Shown piece after piece: positions 42,962 to 51,189 of a stretch of DNA of 64,000 nucleotides (within the stretch, counting starts at the first letter, position 1; each line of letters starts with the position of its first letter). The notes beneath the pieces were generated by a model. It saw nothing but the letters and a program-made list of their open reading frames with translations, was not told where the DNA came from and searched no databases. A program made the position numbers and the translations under genes. Origin of the DNA: Pedobacter sp. KBS0701 (GTDB lineage: Bacteria > Bacteroidota > Bacteroidia > Sphingobacteriales > Sphingobacteriaceae); NCBI RefSeq assembly GCF_005938645.2, contig NZ_CP042171.1:3844001-3908000 (forward strand), written 5' to 3'.

Positions 42962-43645
42962 ATGAAAAGTTTAATCATCTTTTGCGGTATTTTAATGATA
43001 ACCAATACTTTAAAAGCACAGTTTAAATTCTTAGCCAATAACAGTTCTGATCAATATAAGGCCAAAATTTTTGTTGATAAATGTGAAGGGAATGCTTGTA
43101 GCGGAAAAGCCACTATTATTGTTTACGACAAGGTGAGAGACCGTGAAATTGATACTTTTCATTCAGATGGCCTGGAGTTTGGTTTAACTGAAACACAGAA
43201 TGCTAAACTTGGATGGCTGGAACTAGGCAAATATCAAACCCCTTTAATTTTCGGTGATTTTAATTTCGACGGCCTTGAGGACCTTGCCATCAGAAATGGT
43301 AGTAAAGGTGCTTATTCGAGTCCATCTTATGACGTTTATTTAGCAGCAGCTGAAAACAAGTTTCTATTGAACAATGAACTTACCAAACTGGCCAGTGAAA
43401 ACTTAGGTATGTTTGATGTAGATAAAAAATTAAGACAGGTATCAATCCACCAAAAGGACGGTTGCTGTTTTGACAAAACCATCAACTACAAATTTGACGC
43501 TAAAAAGGCACCATACGAAGACTCATCGGTAATTGAAGATTCGAGCATTGCCGACTATGTTACCGTAATTACCCAAAAACTGGTTGATGGCAAAATGAAA
43601 AGAACCGTGCAAAAATTTAAGATGAAAGATTATTATAATCAATAG
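42962..43645 (+). CDS. exported protein with FG-GAP-like segment, 227 residues
   Basis: A signal peptide (MKSLIIFCGILMITNTLKAQ) precedes a beta-rich mature part. One segment, FGDFNFDGLEDLAIRNG, has the Asp/Asn spacing of a calcium-binding FG-GAP/VCBS blade, though only one such unit is seen. Cysteines occur in pairs (CEGNACSG, GCCFDK). No closer family recognised. ATG 42962 is chosen because the signal peptide starts there. Confidence 0.78.
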   Translation: MKSLIIFCGILMITNTLKAQFKFLANNSSDQYKAKIFVDKCEGNACSGKATIIVYDKVRDREIDTFHSDGLEFGLTETQNAKLGWLELGKYQTPLIFGDFNFDGLEDLAIRNGSKGAYSSPSYDVYLAAAENKFLLNNELTKLASENLGMFDVDKKLRQVSIHQKDGCCFDKTINYKFDAKKAPYEDSSVIEDSSIADYVTVITQKLVDGKMKRTVQKFKMKDYYNQ

Positions 43646-43648
43646 CCG

Positions 43649-43710
43649 ACCACAGATGCACACAGATAAACACGGATTTCTATCTGTGTTCATCCTTTTT
43701 TATCTGTGGT
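43649..43710. repeat. nested palindrome of the ACCACAGAT family
   Basis: Outer arms ACCACAGAT (43649-43657) and ATCTGTGGT (43702-43710), inner arms ACACAGATA (43660-43668) and TATCTGTGT (43681-43689): both pair perfectly. It lies between two convergent genes and may terminate both. Related copies are at 49861-49925 and, as a half, 7558-7590. Confidence 0.85.
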
Positions 43711-43735
43711 TAATTATACAGAGCTTAATTGCTTT

Positions 43736-44311
43736 TTAAAGCGCTGCTTTTACCAAAAATGGCAGTATTTCTTTCTGGAAACTTACAAAGTTCTTACGCA
43801 CATCTGAATCGCTAACTGAAGTAAATGCAAATGAAAACACGATACTTTTACTTGCTTTTAGCAAAAAGGCTAAGCCTTCTCTTCTTGCAGGATTATTCTT
43901 AAAGTTATCCAATTGTAAATAAGCGGATAAAAGTAAGGCTTCAAGCTGATCTGATAAATGTTTTAAAAACTCCTGCGAATTTGCGTTTTCACGAACAAAA
44001 TCCCAGCCGATAAATTCATTACACGCGGTAAATGATAAGCGGCTTGTTTTCATCACCAGTGCTTTTAAGTGCTCTTCTTCTGAAGCGTAACTTACTTTAT
44101 TGTGCAGTATTTCGTAAAGGTTCTGATCCAGATAATCCATCAGAATACTATCTAAAACCTGCTCTTTGCTCTCAAAATATTTGTAAATGGTAGCTTTAGC
44201 GATACGGGCCTTTTTTGCAATTTCGTTTACACTGGTTTTATGGTAACCGTATTTTCTAAATAGTTCTTTGGCAGCCTTTTTTACTGTTTCTTTTATTTTT
44301 TCAGCTTCCAT
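43736..44311 (-). CDS. TetR/AcrR-family transcriptional regulator
   Basis: 191 residues. The N-terminal helix-turn-helix is AAKELFRKYGYHKTSVNEIA followed by KKARIAKATIYKYFESKEQV. The C-terminal ligand domain is helical and not characterised. It is the last gene of an operon with pheS and a Rieske-like lipoprotein, one base after the latter's stop. Its ligand and targets are unknown. Confidence 0.92.
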   Translation of the reverse strand: MEAEKIKETVKKAAKELFRKYGYHKTSVNEIAKKARIAKATIYKYFESKEQVLDSILMDYLDQNLYEILHNKVSYASEEEHLKALVMKTSRLSFTACNEFIGWDFVRENANSQEFLKHLSDQLEALLLSAYLQLDNFKNNPARREGLAFLLKASKSIVFSFAFTSVSDSDVRKNFVSFQKEILPFLVKAAL

Positions 44312-44312
44312 T

Positions 44313-44723
44313 TTAATTGCTTACGTGTAATAGTGTGTTGCCTTGCAAAGAAATATTATAGGCTTTTAGACTTCTTTCGGCAGGTGCTTTTTGTGGACTT
44401 CCATCGAGCAGTGAGAATTTAGCTCCGGAACAAGGGTCGGTTGCTGTTACACCACTATCATCGGGTGCTACCTTGCAGATCTTCTCCGGATTTACTGTGC
44501 TACAGCGATCGAAGGCGACATATCCTCCAAGTGGTGTTTTTACGATTAGTAATCCACCTACTCCGTTGTTCGAAACTACCAGGACATTATTTACTGCTTT
44601 TAAGCTAAATTCAGTTATCGTTACATTATAATTTACTGGCACATCAGGAATGTAACCTTGATCTTTACCACAACCTGTAACAATTAGCAGTACAAACAAT
44701 ATACTGAATAAATATTTCATCAT
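44313..44723 (-). CDS. Rieske-like lipoprotein that has lost its cluster ligands
   Basis: 136 residues with lipobox VTGC (Cys18). The mature part has the shape of a Rieske domain: FDRCST (box I position) and DPCSGAKFSLLDGSPQKAP (box II position), then LKAYNISLQGNTLLHV. In true Rieske proteins box I is C-x-H and box II C-x-x-H. Here the histidines are replaced by Thr76 and Ser99, and the box II ligand cysteine by Asp96, so a [2Fe-2S] cluster is unlikely. The start overlaps the pheS stop by one base (TAATG). Function unknown. Confidence 0.75.
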   Translation of the reverse strand: MMKYLFSILFVLLIVTGCGKDQGYIPDVPVNYNVTITEFSLKAVNNVLVVSNNGVGGLLIVKTPLGGYVAFDRCSTVNPEKICKVAPDDSGVTATDPCSGAKFSLLDGSPQKAPAERSLKAYNISLQGNTLLHVSN

Positions 44724-45763
44724 TAAATTAAAGCAGATTTAAATTGCTTTAAGAAACGTGCATCATTCTCAGAGAATAAGCGCAAATCTTTAATTACATA
44801 TTTCAGATTGGCGATACGTTCTATTCCCATTCCGAATGCAAAACCACTGTATTTTTTTGAATCAATTCCACAGTTTTCCAAAACATTTGGATCTACCATA
44901 CCACAGCCCAGAATTTCTACCCAACCACTGTATTTACAAAACTGACAGCCGGCACCTTTACAAATGGTACAAGAAATATCCATTTCTGCAGATGGTTCGG
45001 TAAAAGGGAAATATGACGGACGGAAACGTACTTTGGTACCTTCTCCGTATAATTCCTGAACGAAATAAAACAAAGTCTGCTTTAAATCGGCAAATGAAAC
45101 ATTTTCATCAACATACAAACCTTCCACCTGATGGAAAAAACAGTGTGCACGGGCAGAAATAGCTTCGTTACGGTAAACACGGCCCGGCATAATTGCTCTG
45201 AATGGTGGCTGACCTTGCTCCATCATGCGTACCTGTACCGAAGATGTATGCGTACGTAAAGCAATATCGCCTTTCTCTCCACCTTTTTTAATAAAGAAAG
45301 TATCCTGCATATCTCTGGCAGGATGCTCTTCAGGGAAATTTAGTGCCGAGAAATTATGCCAATCGTCTTCAATTTCAGGACCCTCTGCTACCGTAAAACC
45401 AAGTTTTGCAAAAATCTCGACAATTTCTCTTCGTACTAAGGCTAAAGGATGGCGTGAACCAATCTCGAAACCTTCGCCAGGTAAAGTTAAATCCAATTGC
45501 GAATTTTCACTTTTAGTATCAGTGCTTTCGGTTGACTCTTTTAAAGTCTGATATTTTGATTCTGCAAGCTGTTTAAATTCATTTAAAACCTTGCCCAACG
45601 ATCTTTTTTCTTCAACAGAAACAGATTTGAATTCGTCGAAAATTTCTTTTATAATGCCTTTGCTTCCTAAATATTTAATGCGGAATTGCTCTAACTCGTC
45701 TGCTTTTTCAGTTACGAAAGCATTAATTTTATCGGTATATTGTGTTATTTTGTCCTGTAACAT
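44723..45763 (-). CDS. pheS: phenylalanine--tRNA ligase alpha subunit
   Basis: 346 residues. The N-terminal coiled coil contains FRIKYLGSKGIIKEIF. The class II catalytic core has LPGEGFEIGSRHPLALVRRE, motif 2 FRAIMPGRVYRNEAISARAH and motif 3 GFAFGMGIERIANLKYVIKD. A cysteine cluster (CTICKGAGCQFCKYSG) suggests a bound metal, as in many bacterial forms. pheT is not adjacent. The gene heads an operon with a lipoprotein and a TetR regulator. Its promoter box is five bases before the ATG. Confidence 0.97.
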   Translation of the reverse strand: MLQDKITQYTDKINAFVTEKADELEQFRIKYLGSKGIIKEIFDEFKSVSVEEKRSLGKVLNEFKQLAESKYQTLKESTESTDTKSENSQLDLTLPGEGFEIGSRHPLALVRREIVEIFAKLGFTVAEGPEIEDDWHNFSALNFPEEHPARDMQDTFFIKKGGEKGDIALRTHTSSVQVRMMEQGQPPFRAIMPGRVYRNEAISARAHCFFHQVEGLYVDENVSFADLKQTLFYFVQELYGEGTKVRFRPSYFPFTEPSAEMDISCTICKGAGCQFCKYSGWVEILGCGMVDPNVLENCGIDSKKYSGFAFGMGIERIANLKYVIKDLRLFSENDARFLKQFKSALI

Positions 45764-45768
45764 GGCTT

Positions 45769-45776
45769 CAAATATA
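45769..45776 (-). promoter_or_regulatory. Bacteroidota -7 promoter box (pheS)
   Basis: The minus strand reads TATATTTG, matching TAnnTTTG, five bases before the pheS ATG. The mRNA would be leaderless or nearly so. Confidence 0.5.
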
Positions 45777-45862
45777 CAGCAAATTATCTAATATTTTTAA
45801 GGTAAACGGGTTCAAATAATCTGTTTACAATACCATTATAAAAGAAAATGAACCCATAAAGC

Positions 45863-45889
45863 ACAAAAGCCGCTTAATGCGGCTTTTGT
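45863..45889 (-). terminator. intrinsic terminator after kbl
   Basis: Perfect 11-bp stem ACAAAAGCCGC/GCGGCTTTTGT with a five-base loop, 23 bases past the kbl stop on the minus strand; the T-run is part of the stem arm. Confidence 0.85.
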
Positions 45890-45911
45890 AATTATAGCAG
45901 ATTTATAAGTT

Positions 45912-47099
45912 TTAAATTACGCCTAATTCTTTACCCACCTTGGTAAACGCAGCGATTGCTTTATCTAAGTGATGTTGCTCGTGCCCGGCTGATAACTGTA
46001 CACGGATCCTTGCTTTGCCTTGAGGTACCACCGGGTAAAAGAAACCGATTACATAAATGCCTTCTTCCAACATTTTCGCAGCAAATTGTTGGGCAGTCTT
46101 GGCATCATATAACATTACAGGGACAATGGGGTGGAAACCTGGTTTAATATCAAAACCGGCCTCGGTCATTTTCTCACGGAAATATTTGGTATTGTTTTCT
46201 AATTTATCTCTCAATGAGGTGGTTTCGCTCAACATATCCAATACCGCAATTGATGCACCTGCAATAGCCGGAGCAAGAGTATTAGAAAATAGGTAAGGAC
46301 GTGAACGCTGACGCAGCATGTCGATAATTTCTTTTTTTCCAGAAGTAAAACCTCCTGATGCACCACCTAAAGCTTTACCTAAAGTACCGGTAATGATATC
46401 AATACGGTCGATCACATTGAAATGCTCGTGTGTTCCACGACCATTTTTACCGATAAAACCAGTACAGTGTGATTCATCAATCATGATCAATGCCTCATAT
46501 TTATCTGCTAAATCTGCAATTTTATCTAGCGGAGCAACAGATCCGTCCATAGAGAAAGCGCCATCGGTAACAATAATCCTATGTCTGCAATCTTTAGCTG
46601 CAATTAACTGCTTTTCCAGATCTTCCATATCGGCATTTTTATAACGGAAACGCTGTGCTTTACACAATCTAACACCATCTATAATTGATGCATGGTTTAA
46701 CTCATCAGAAATAATAGCATCTTCAGCATTAAACAATGGCTCAAAAACTCCACCGTTTGCATCAAATGCAGCAGCATATAAAATGGTATCTTCAGTACCT
46801 AAAAATTTGGAAATCTTAGCTTCCAGTTCTTTGTGCACATCTTGTGTTCCACAGATAAAACGTACTGAAGACATTCCATAACCATGATCATCGATTGCTT
46901 TTTTTGCCGCTTCTATCACTTTTGGATGAGAAGAAAGTCCTAAATAATTATTTGCACAAAAGTTAACTACTTCAGCACCACCACTTACTTTAATGTCGGC
47001 ACCCTGAGGTGTAATAATTATACGTTCGCGTTTAAATAATCCAGCGTTTTCGATTTCTTCAAGTTCCTTTTGCAGAACAGGTTGTAATGTTTTATACAT
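45912..47099 (-). CDS. kbl: glycine C-acetyltransferase (2-amino-3-ketobutyrate CoA ligase)
   Basis: 395 residues of the alpha-oxoamine synthase family. [47 protein letters not shown] and the PLP-lysine segment [17 protein letters not shown] are all present. It cleaves 2-amino-3-ketobutyrate to glycine and acetyl-CoA in threonine breakdown, together with threonine dehydrogenase, which is not in this window. ATG 47099 is chosen over TTG 47129 because the promoter box at 47127 overlaps the longer start. Confidence 0.93.
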   Translation of the reverse strand: MYKTLQPVLQKELEEIENAGLFKRERIIITPQGADIKVSGGAEVVNFCANNYLGLSSHPKVIEAAKKAIDDHGYGMSSVRFICGTQDVHKELEAKISKFLGTEDTILYAAAFDANGGVFEPLFNAEDAIISDELNHASIIDGVRLCKAQRFRYKNADMEDLEKQLIAAKDCRHRIIVTDGAFSMDGSVAPLDKIADLADKYEALIMIDESHCTGFIGKNGRGTHEHFNVIDRIDIITGTLGKALGGASGGFTSGKKEIIDMLRQRSRPYLFSNTLAPAIAGASIAVLDMLSETTSLRDKLENNTKYFREKMTEAGFDIKPGFHPIVPVMLYDAKTAQQFAAKMLEEGIYVIGFFYPVVPQGKARIRVQLSAGHEQHHLDKAIAAFTKVGKELGVI

Positions 47100-47126
47100 G
47101 GCCTTTTTATATGGTTGTTTTGACGT

Positions 47127-47134
47127 CAAAGTTA
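47127..47134 (-). promoter_or_regulatory. Bacteroidota -7 promoter box (kbl)
   Basis: The minus strand reads TAACTTTG, matching TAnnTTTG, 27 bases before the kbl ATG at 47099. Confidence 0.6.
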
Positions 47135-47341
47135 TAAAAAAAAGTATTTTATAACCTAAAAAGGCAATTTTACTCCATTATTTTGCAGATAAACGTTTGA
47201 CTGATCAGGGGATCTTCGTGATATTATTTTTAAAAACTATCTATCCAGATTATTTTTTTTCGATCTTAACAAACTTTAACATACACCAATGTGTATATAG
47301 TCTTAAAGTTATTCGATCTTTATAGCTTACTAATCTAACGT

Positions 47342-49789
47342 ATGATAAGAATTTGCGCGCTCCTGTTTTTTTGCGGCCTCACCAATTTTGCATTTGCACA
47401 ACATTTTACAGTTACTGGCACAATTAAAGATACGAACGGACAACCTGTTCCATTTGCATCGGTTTATTTAAAAAGCACTACTTCGGGAACCTCTGCAAAT
47501 ATTGACGGAAAATATTCGATTAAGCTGAAAAGCGGTGAGCATACCTTAAGTTTTAGAGCTGTAGGTTACAAACAGCAAGAGCATATTGTAAATGCCTCAG
47601 CAAATCTTGTGCTTAATGTAACGCTAACGGCAGAAAGTTATACTTTAGAAAACGTAAATATCAGGGCCAATGCCGAAGATCCGGCTTATGCCATTATCCG
47701 TAAGGCCATTAAACAAAGAAAAACACATTTAGAGGAGGTTAAAGTTTTCAGTTGTGATGTTTACATTAAAGGAGTGCAAAGATTAAAAGGTGCACCAAAA
47801 AAATTCTTCGGACAGGATATACAGAAAATTTTAGAGCTGGATACTAACCGGAAAGGCATTATATACCTATCAGAATCGCAAAGCAAGTTTAATTTCAGAC
47901 GGCCAAACGATGTGCATGAAGAAATGATCTCCTCAAAAGTTGCTGGCAGGAACAACTCATTCAGTTTTAACAAGGCATCTGATCTGATCATCAATTTTTA
48001 CGATAACTACCTGCTCGAAAATAAATTAAGTTCAAGAGGATATATTTCTCCAATTGCAGACAATGCACTCTTCTATTATAAATATAAATTACTGGGCGAA
48101 AGCAAAGAAAACGGAGAAATCATCCATAAAATAGAAGTGATTCCCCGCCGTGAAAACGATCCTGTTTTTAGGGGGATTATCTATATTATTGACGATAGCT
48201 GGAGAATTTACAATACAGATGTTTACCTGACCAAAAACGCAGGTATCAACTTTATCGATACACTGAACATCAGCCAGCAGTTTACCAAAGTCAATGAGGT
48301 TTACATGCCTACGGCTATTAATTTTCAATTTGCAGGTAATGTGCTGGGATTTAAAATAGCCGGTTATTATGTGGGGATTTATAGTAATTATAATCTGGAC
48401 CCTAAATTTCCAAAAAACTTTTTCAGTGGAGAAATCTTAAAAGTTACTGAAATGGTGAACAAAAAAGATTCCGTTTACTGGAAAAATAACAGGCCTATCC
48501 CTTTAACGGAAGATGAAAAAATCAATTATGTAAAAAAAGACAGCATAGCGAAGCTAAAAGAATCGAAAAAATATCTTGATTCTCTTGAAAGAGAAAACAA
48601 TAAATTTGGTATTGGTAAGCTTTTACTCAGGGGGGTAAGTATTAATGATCGGTATGACAAGGAATATTGGAATTTCGACCCCGTATTAAAAGCTATATTC
48701 TACAATACTGTTGAAGGATTTGCCATAAAATATGGTGTTACCTACCGAAAGGATTTTGAGAATAGAAGATCTTATTCTATCCGACCTGAGTTGAGATACG
48801 GATTTGCTAACCAGAGGCTTACCGGAAGCTTAACCGGAAGCTATTATTACAACCCGCTTAAACGGGCCAGTGTAGGTGCATCGTTCGGAAACGGAGTCTT
48901 CGACCTGAACAACCTGGGCTCTATGACACAGCTGGGCAACACTATTAACTCATTATTTTATGAGAAAAATTTCGCCAAGTTTTACGAAAAGAGTTTTATA
49001 AATATCAATACCACCCGCGAACTGGCCTCGGGCCTTCAGGGAAGTGTGGCTGTAGATTACAACCGGAATAAAAGCCTCACCAATAACTCAACGTTTAAAT
49101 TTATAGATGCGAAAGACCGCGAATTTACATCAAACAACCCTTTTAACCCAACCGAAGACACACCGCTTTTCCCAACCTACAATTCTTTCAGCGCAACAGC
49201 AAGTTTAACCTATACTTTTGGGCAGAAATACATTACCCGTCCGGATGGTAAGTTTTACACAGAATCAAAATTTCCTAAAATTACGGTATTATATAAAAAA
49301 GGATTTAATGGTGTATTAAACAGCGATGTTGATTACGATTTCGTGAAGCTTGAGGTTTCTCAGGACAGGATCGGATTTGGATTATGGGGTTACACTTCAT
49401 TTTTGGCAGGTGTAGGCAAGTTCCTGAACAACAAAAACATGTATTACCCTGATTTCAAACATTTCGCAGGTAATATTTCCACCATATTTCCTCCTAATTT
49501 AAGGAAATTTCAATATTTAGATTTTTATCAGTTCAGTACCAACCAACAATATTTCGAAGCGCATTTGGAGCATAATTTCGCAGGTTTCTTTATGAATAAA
49601 ATTCCATTGTTGCGCAAAGCTAAACTGGAAGAATTTATCGGTGGTGGTTATTTATCCTCACCTGAAAAAAGAAATTACAAAGAATTTTATTTTGGTATTC
49701 AACGCCTGGTACTGCGGGCAAGTTATGGTTTCGCTTATGATGGCGGAACTAAGTTAACCCAGGGTTTTAGGATATCTTATGGCTTCTGA
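47342..49789 (+). CDS. DUF5686-type outer-membrane protein with carboxypeptidase-like domain
   Basis: 815 residues. A signal peptide ending NFAFAQ (residue 20) precedes a carboxypeptidase-regulatory-like beta-sandwich at about 22-108 (GTIKDTNGQPVPFASVYLKS, GEHTLSFRAVGYKQQEH). Next comes the characteristic YAIIRKAIKQRKTHLEEVKV, and a long C-terminal beta-barrel ending in a phenylalanine. This is the layout of DUF5686 proteins, common in Bacteroidota and thought to be outer-membrane proteins of unknown role. Transcribed alone. Confidence 0.88.
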   Translation: MIRICALLFFCGLTNFAFAQHFTVTGTIKDTNGQPVPFASVYLKSTTSGTSANIDGKYSIKLKSGEHTLSFRAVGYKQQEHIVNASANLVLNVTLTAESYTLENVNIRANAEDPAYAIIRKAIKQRKTHLEEVKVFSCDVYIKGVQRLKGAPKKFFGQDIQKILELDTNRKGIIYLSESQSKFNFRRPNDVHEEMISSKVAGRNNSFSFNKASDLIINFYDNYLLENKLSSRGYISPIADNALFYYKYKLLGESKENGEIIHKIEVIPRRENDPVFRGIIYIIDDSWRIYNTDVYLTKNAGINFIDTLNISQQFTKVNEVYMPTAINFQFAGNVLGFKIAGYYVGIYSNYNLDPKFPKNFFSGEILKVTEMVNKKDSVYWKNNRPIPLTEDEKINYVKKDSIAKLKESKKYLDSLERENNKFGIGKLLLRGVSINDRYDKEYWNFDPVLKAIFYNTVEGFAIKYGVTYRKDFENRRSYSIRPELRYGFANQRLTGSLTGSYYYNPLKRASVGASFGNGVFDLNNLGSMTQLGNTINSLFYEKNFAKFYEKSFININTTRELASGLQGSVAVDYNRNKSLTNNSTFKFIDAKDREFTSNNPFNPTEDTPLFPTYNSFSATASLTYTFGQKYITRPDGKFYTESKFPKITVLYKKGFNGVLNSDVDYDFVKLEVSQDRIGFGLWGYTSFLAGVGKFLNNKNMYYPDFKHFAGNISTIFPPNLRKFQYLDFYQFSTNQQYFEAHLEHNFAGFFMNKIPLLRKAKLEEFIGGGYLSSPEKRNYKEFYFGIQRLVLRASYGFAYDGGTKLTQGFRISYGF

Positions 49790-49992
49790 TAAGGTGTAGG
49801 GTATAAGGTGTAAGGTCAATGTCATTAAGTTTAAGCCATTGGCACAGGTGAAAATAATTTAACCACAGATAAAAAGGATGCACACAGATATAAAAATTCG
49901 TGTTTATCTGTGCAAATTTGTGGTTAAAAAACCTATATTCTGAAAACAGGGGTTAAAAACCTTCTACCTTAAGCCTTCTACCTTCCACCTTT
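49790..49992. repeat. nested inverted repeats between the DUF5686-type and trhO genes
   Basis: Outer words AAGGTGTAGGGTATAAGGTG on the left face CCTTCTACCTTAAGCCTTCT on the right. Inside lies a copy of the ACCACAGAT palindrome: AACCACA (49861-49867) with TGTGGTT (49919-49925), and CACAGATA (49883-49890) with TATCTGTG (49905-49912). No gene. Confidence 0.75.
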
Positions 49993-49998
49993 TTTTAT

Positions 49999-50006
49999 TA
50001 TCTTTG
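49999..50006 (+). promoter_or_regulatory. Bacteroidota -7 promoter box (trhO)
   Basis: TATCTTTG followed by CCCCG, 40 bases before the trhO ATG at 50047. Confidence 0.6.
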
Positions 50007-50046
50007 CCCCGCTTTAAACGCCGTTTGCAACGGTATCAACAGCGTT

Positions 50047-50982
50047 ATGAAAAAATATCAAACACTACTTTACTATTGCTATAGTTACATAGCGGAGGCA
50101 GAACAATTTGCTGCCGATCATCTTAAATTTTGTAAATCCTTAGATCTTGTTGGGCGTATTATCGTTGCCGACGAAGGTTTAAATGGTACCGTCTCCGGTA
50201 CTGCTGAAGCATGCAAAGCCTATATGGAAGCGATACATGCTGATGAGCGGTTTGCCAAAACAGAATTTAAAATCGATAATGTAGAAGAACCTTCTTTCCT
50301 GAAAATGCACTGCCGTTACAAATCGGAAATTGTACATTCTGGTTTAAGGGATACTTCGATTATTGATCCGAACAAACAAACGGGTAAACATTTGGAGCCG
50401 GTAGATTTCATGAAAATGAAAGATGATGAGGATGTCATAATCCTTGATGTGCGTTCTAATTACGAACATAATCTAGGTAAATTTAAGAATGCAGTAACGT
50501 TGGATATCGAAAATTTCCGCGATTTCCCTGAGCAGATTAACCAGCTTGCCCAATATAAAGACAAAAAAATATTAACCTATTGCACTGGAGGTATTAAATG
50601 CGAAAAAGCATCTGCCCTATTATTGCACCATGGTTTTAACGATGTATACCAGTTGCATGGCGGTATTATCAAGTATGGTAAGGAAGCCGGTGGAAAGGAT
50701 TTTGAAGGCAAATGTTATGTTTTCGATAACCGCATTGCTGTTGATGTGAACGAGGTAAACCCTACCATTGTTTCGGTTTGCTATAACTGTGGTAAAACTA
50801 CACCAAAAATGATCAACTGTGCCAATCCGGAATGTAACGAGCACATTACCCAATGCGATGAGTGTGGCGAAGAACTTCAGGGCTGCTGCTCAACAGCATG
50901 CACTACTAATCCGCGTAAACGCCCTTACAATGGCACGGGTTATTATGTAAAAGTTCCGCAGCCGGTAGCGGTGAAAGGCTAA
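50047..50982 (+). CDS. trhO: tRNA uridine(34) hydroxylase TrhO (rhodanese family)
   Basis: 311 residues. The N-terminal domain (GRIIVADEGLNGTVSGTAEA) is typical of the YceA/TrhO family. The rhodanese domain has its active cysteine at 179 in TYCTGGIKCEKASALL. A Cys-rich C-terminal segment (CYNCGKTTPKMINC, CDECGEELQGCCSTAC) probably binds zinc. TrhO hydroxylates U34 of certain tRNAs using oxygen. Single gene, full length. Confidence 0.93.
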   Translation: MKKYQTLLYYCYSYIAEAEQFAADHLKFCKSLDLVGRIIVADEGLNGTVSGTAEACKAYMEAIHADERFAKTEFKIDNVEEPSFLKMHCRYKSEIVHSGLRDTSIIDPNKQTGKHLEPVDFMKMKDDEDVIILDVRSNYEHNLGKFKNAVTLDIENFRDFPEQINQLAQYKDKKILTYCTGGIKCEKASALLLHHGFNDVYQLHGGIIKYGKEAGGKDFEGKCYVFDNRIAVDVNEVNPTIVSVCYNCGKTTPKMINCANPECNEHITQCDECGEELQGCCSTACTTNPRKRPYNGTGYYVKVPQPVAVKG

Positions 50983-51001
50983 AGTGATTAAATAGATGGG
51001 T

Positions 51002-51085
51002 CGTCATCTCGACTGAAACGCAGTGAAATGGAGAGATTTATTGAAATAGATTTCTTGACTTCGTTGCACTCCGCTCGAAATGACG
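51002..51085. repeat. inverted repeat with CGTCAT/ATGACG arms
   Basis: CGTCATCTCGACTGAAACGC on the left and GCACTCCGCTCGAAATGACG on the right make a long imperfect hairpin just after trhO. It is of the same family as 35816-35886. Confidence 0.75.
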
Positions 51086-51189
51086 GCAATTTTACGAACT
51101 ATTGAAATTTTGATCTTTTAGCGCCTGATTCCTTGACATCTACTACCGCTCACCTATATTAAACAATTTTTCACTTACTTTGTGTAATA

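Noticed and set aside
45225..45551. A plus-strand gene opposite pheS
   Set aside because: Shadow frame over the catalytic core of pheS.
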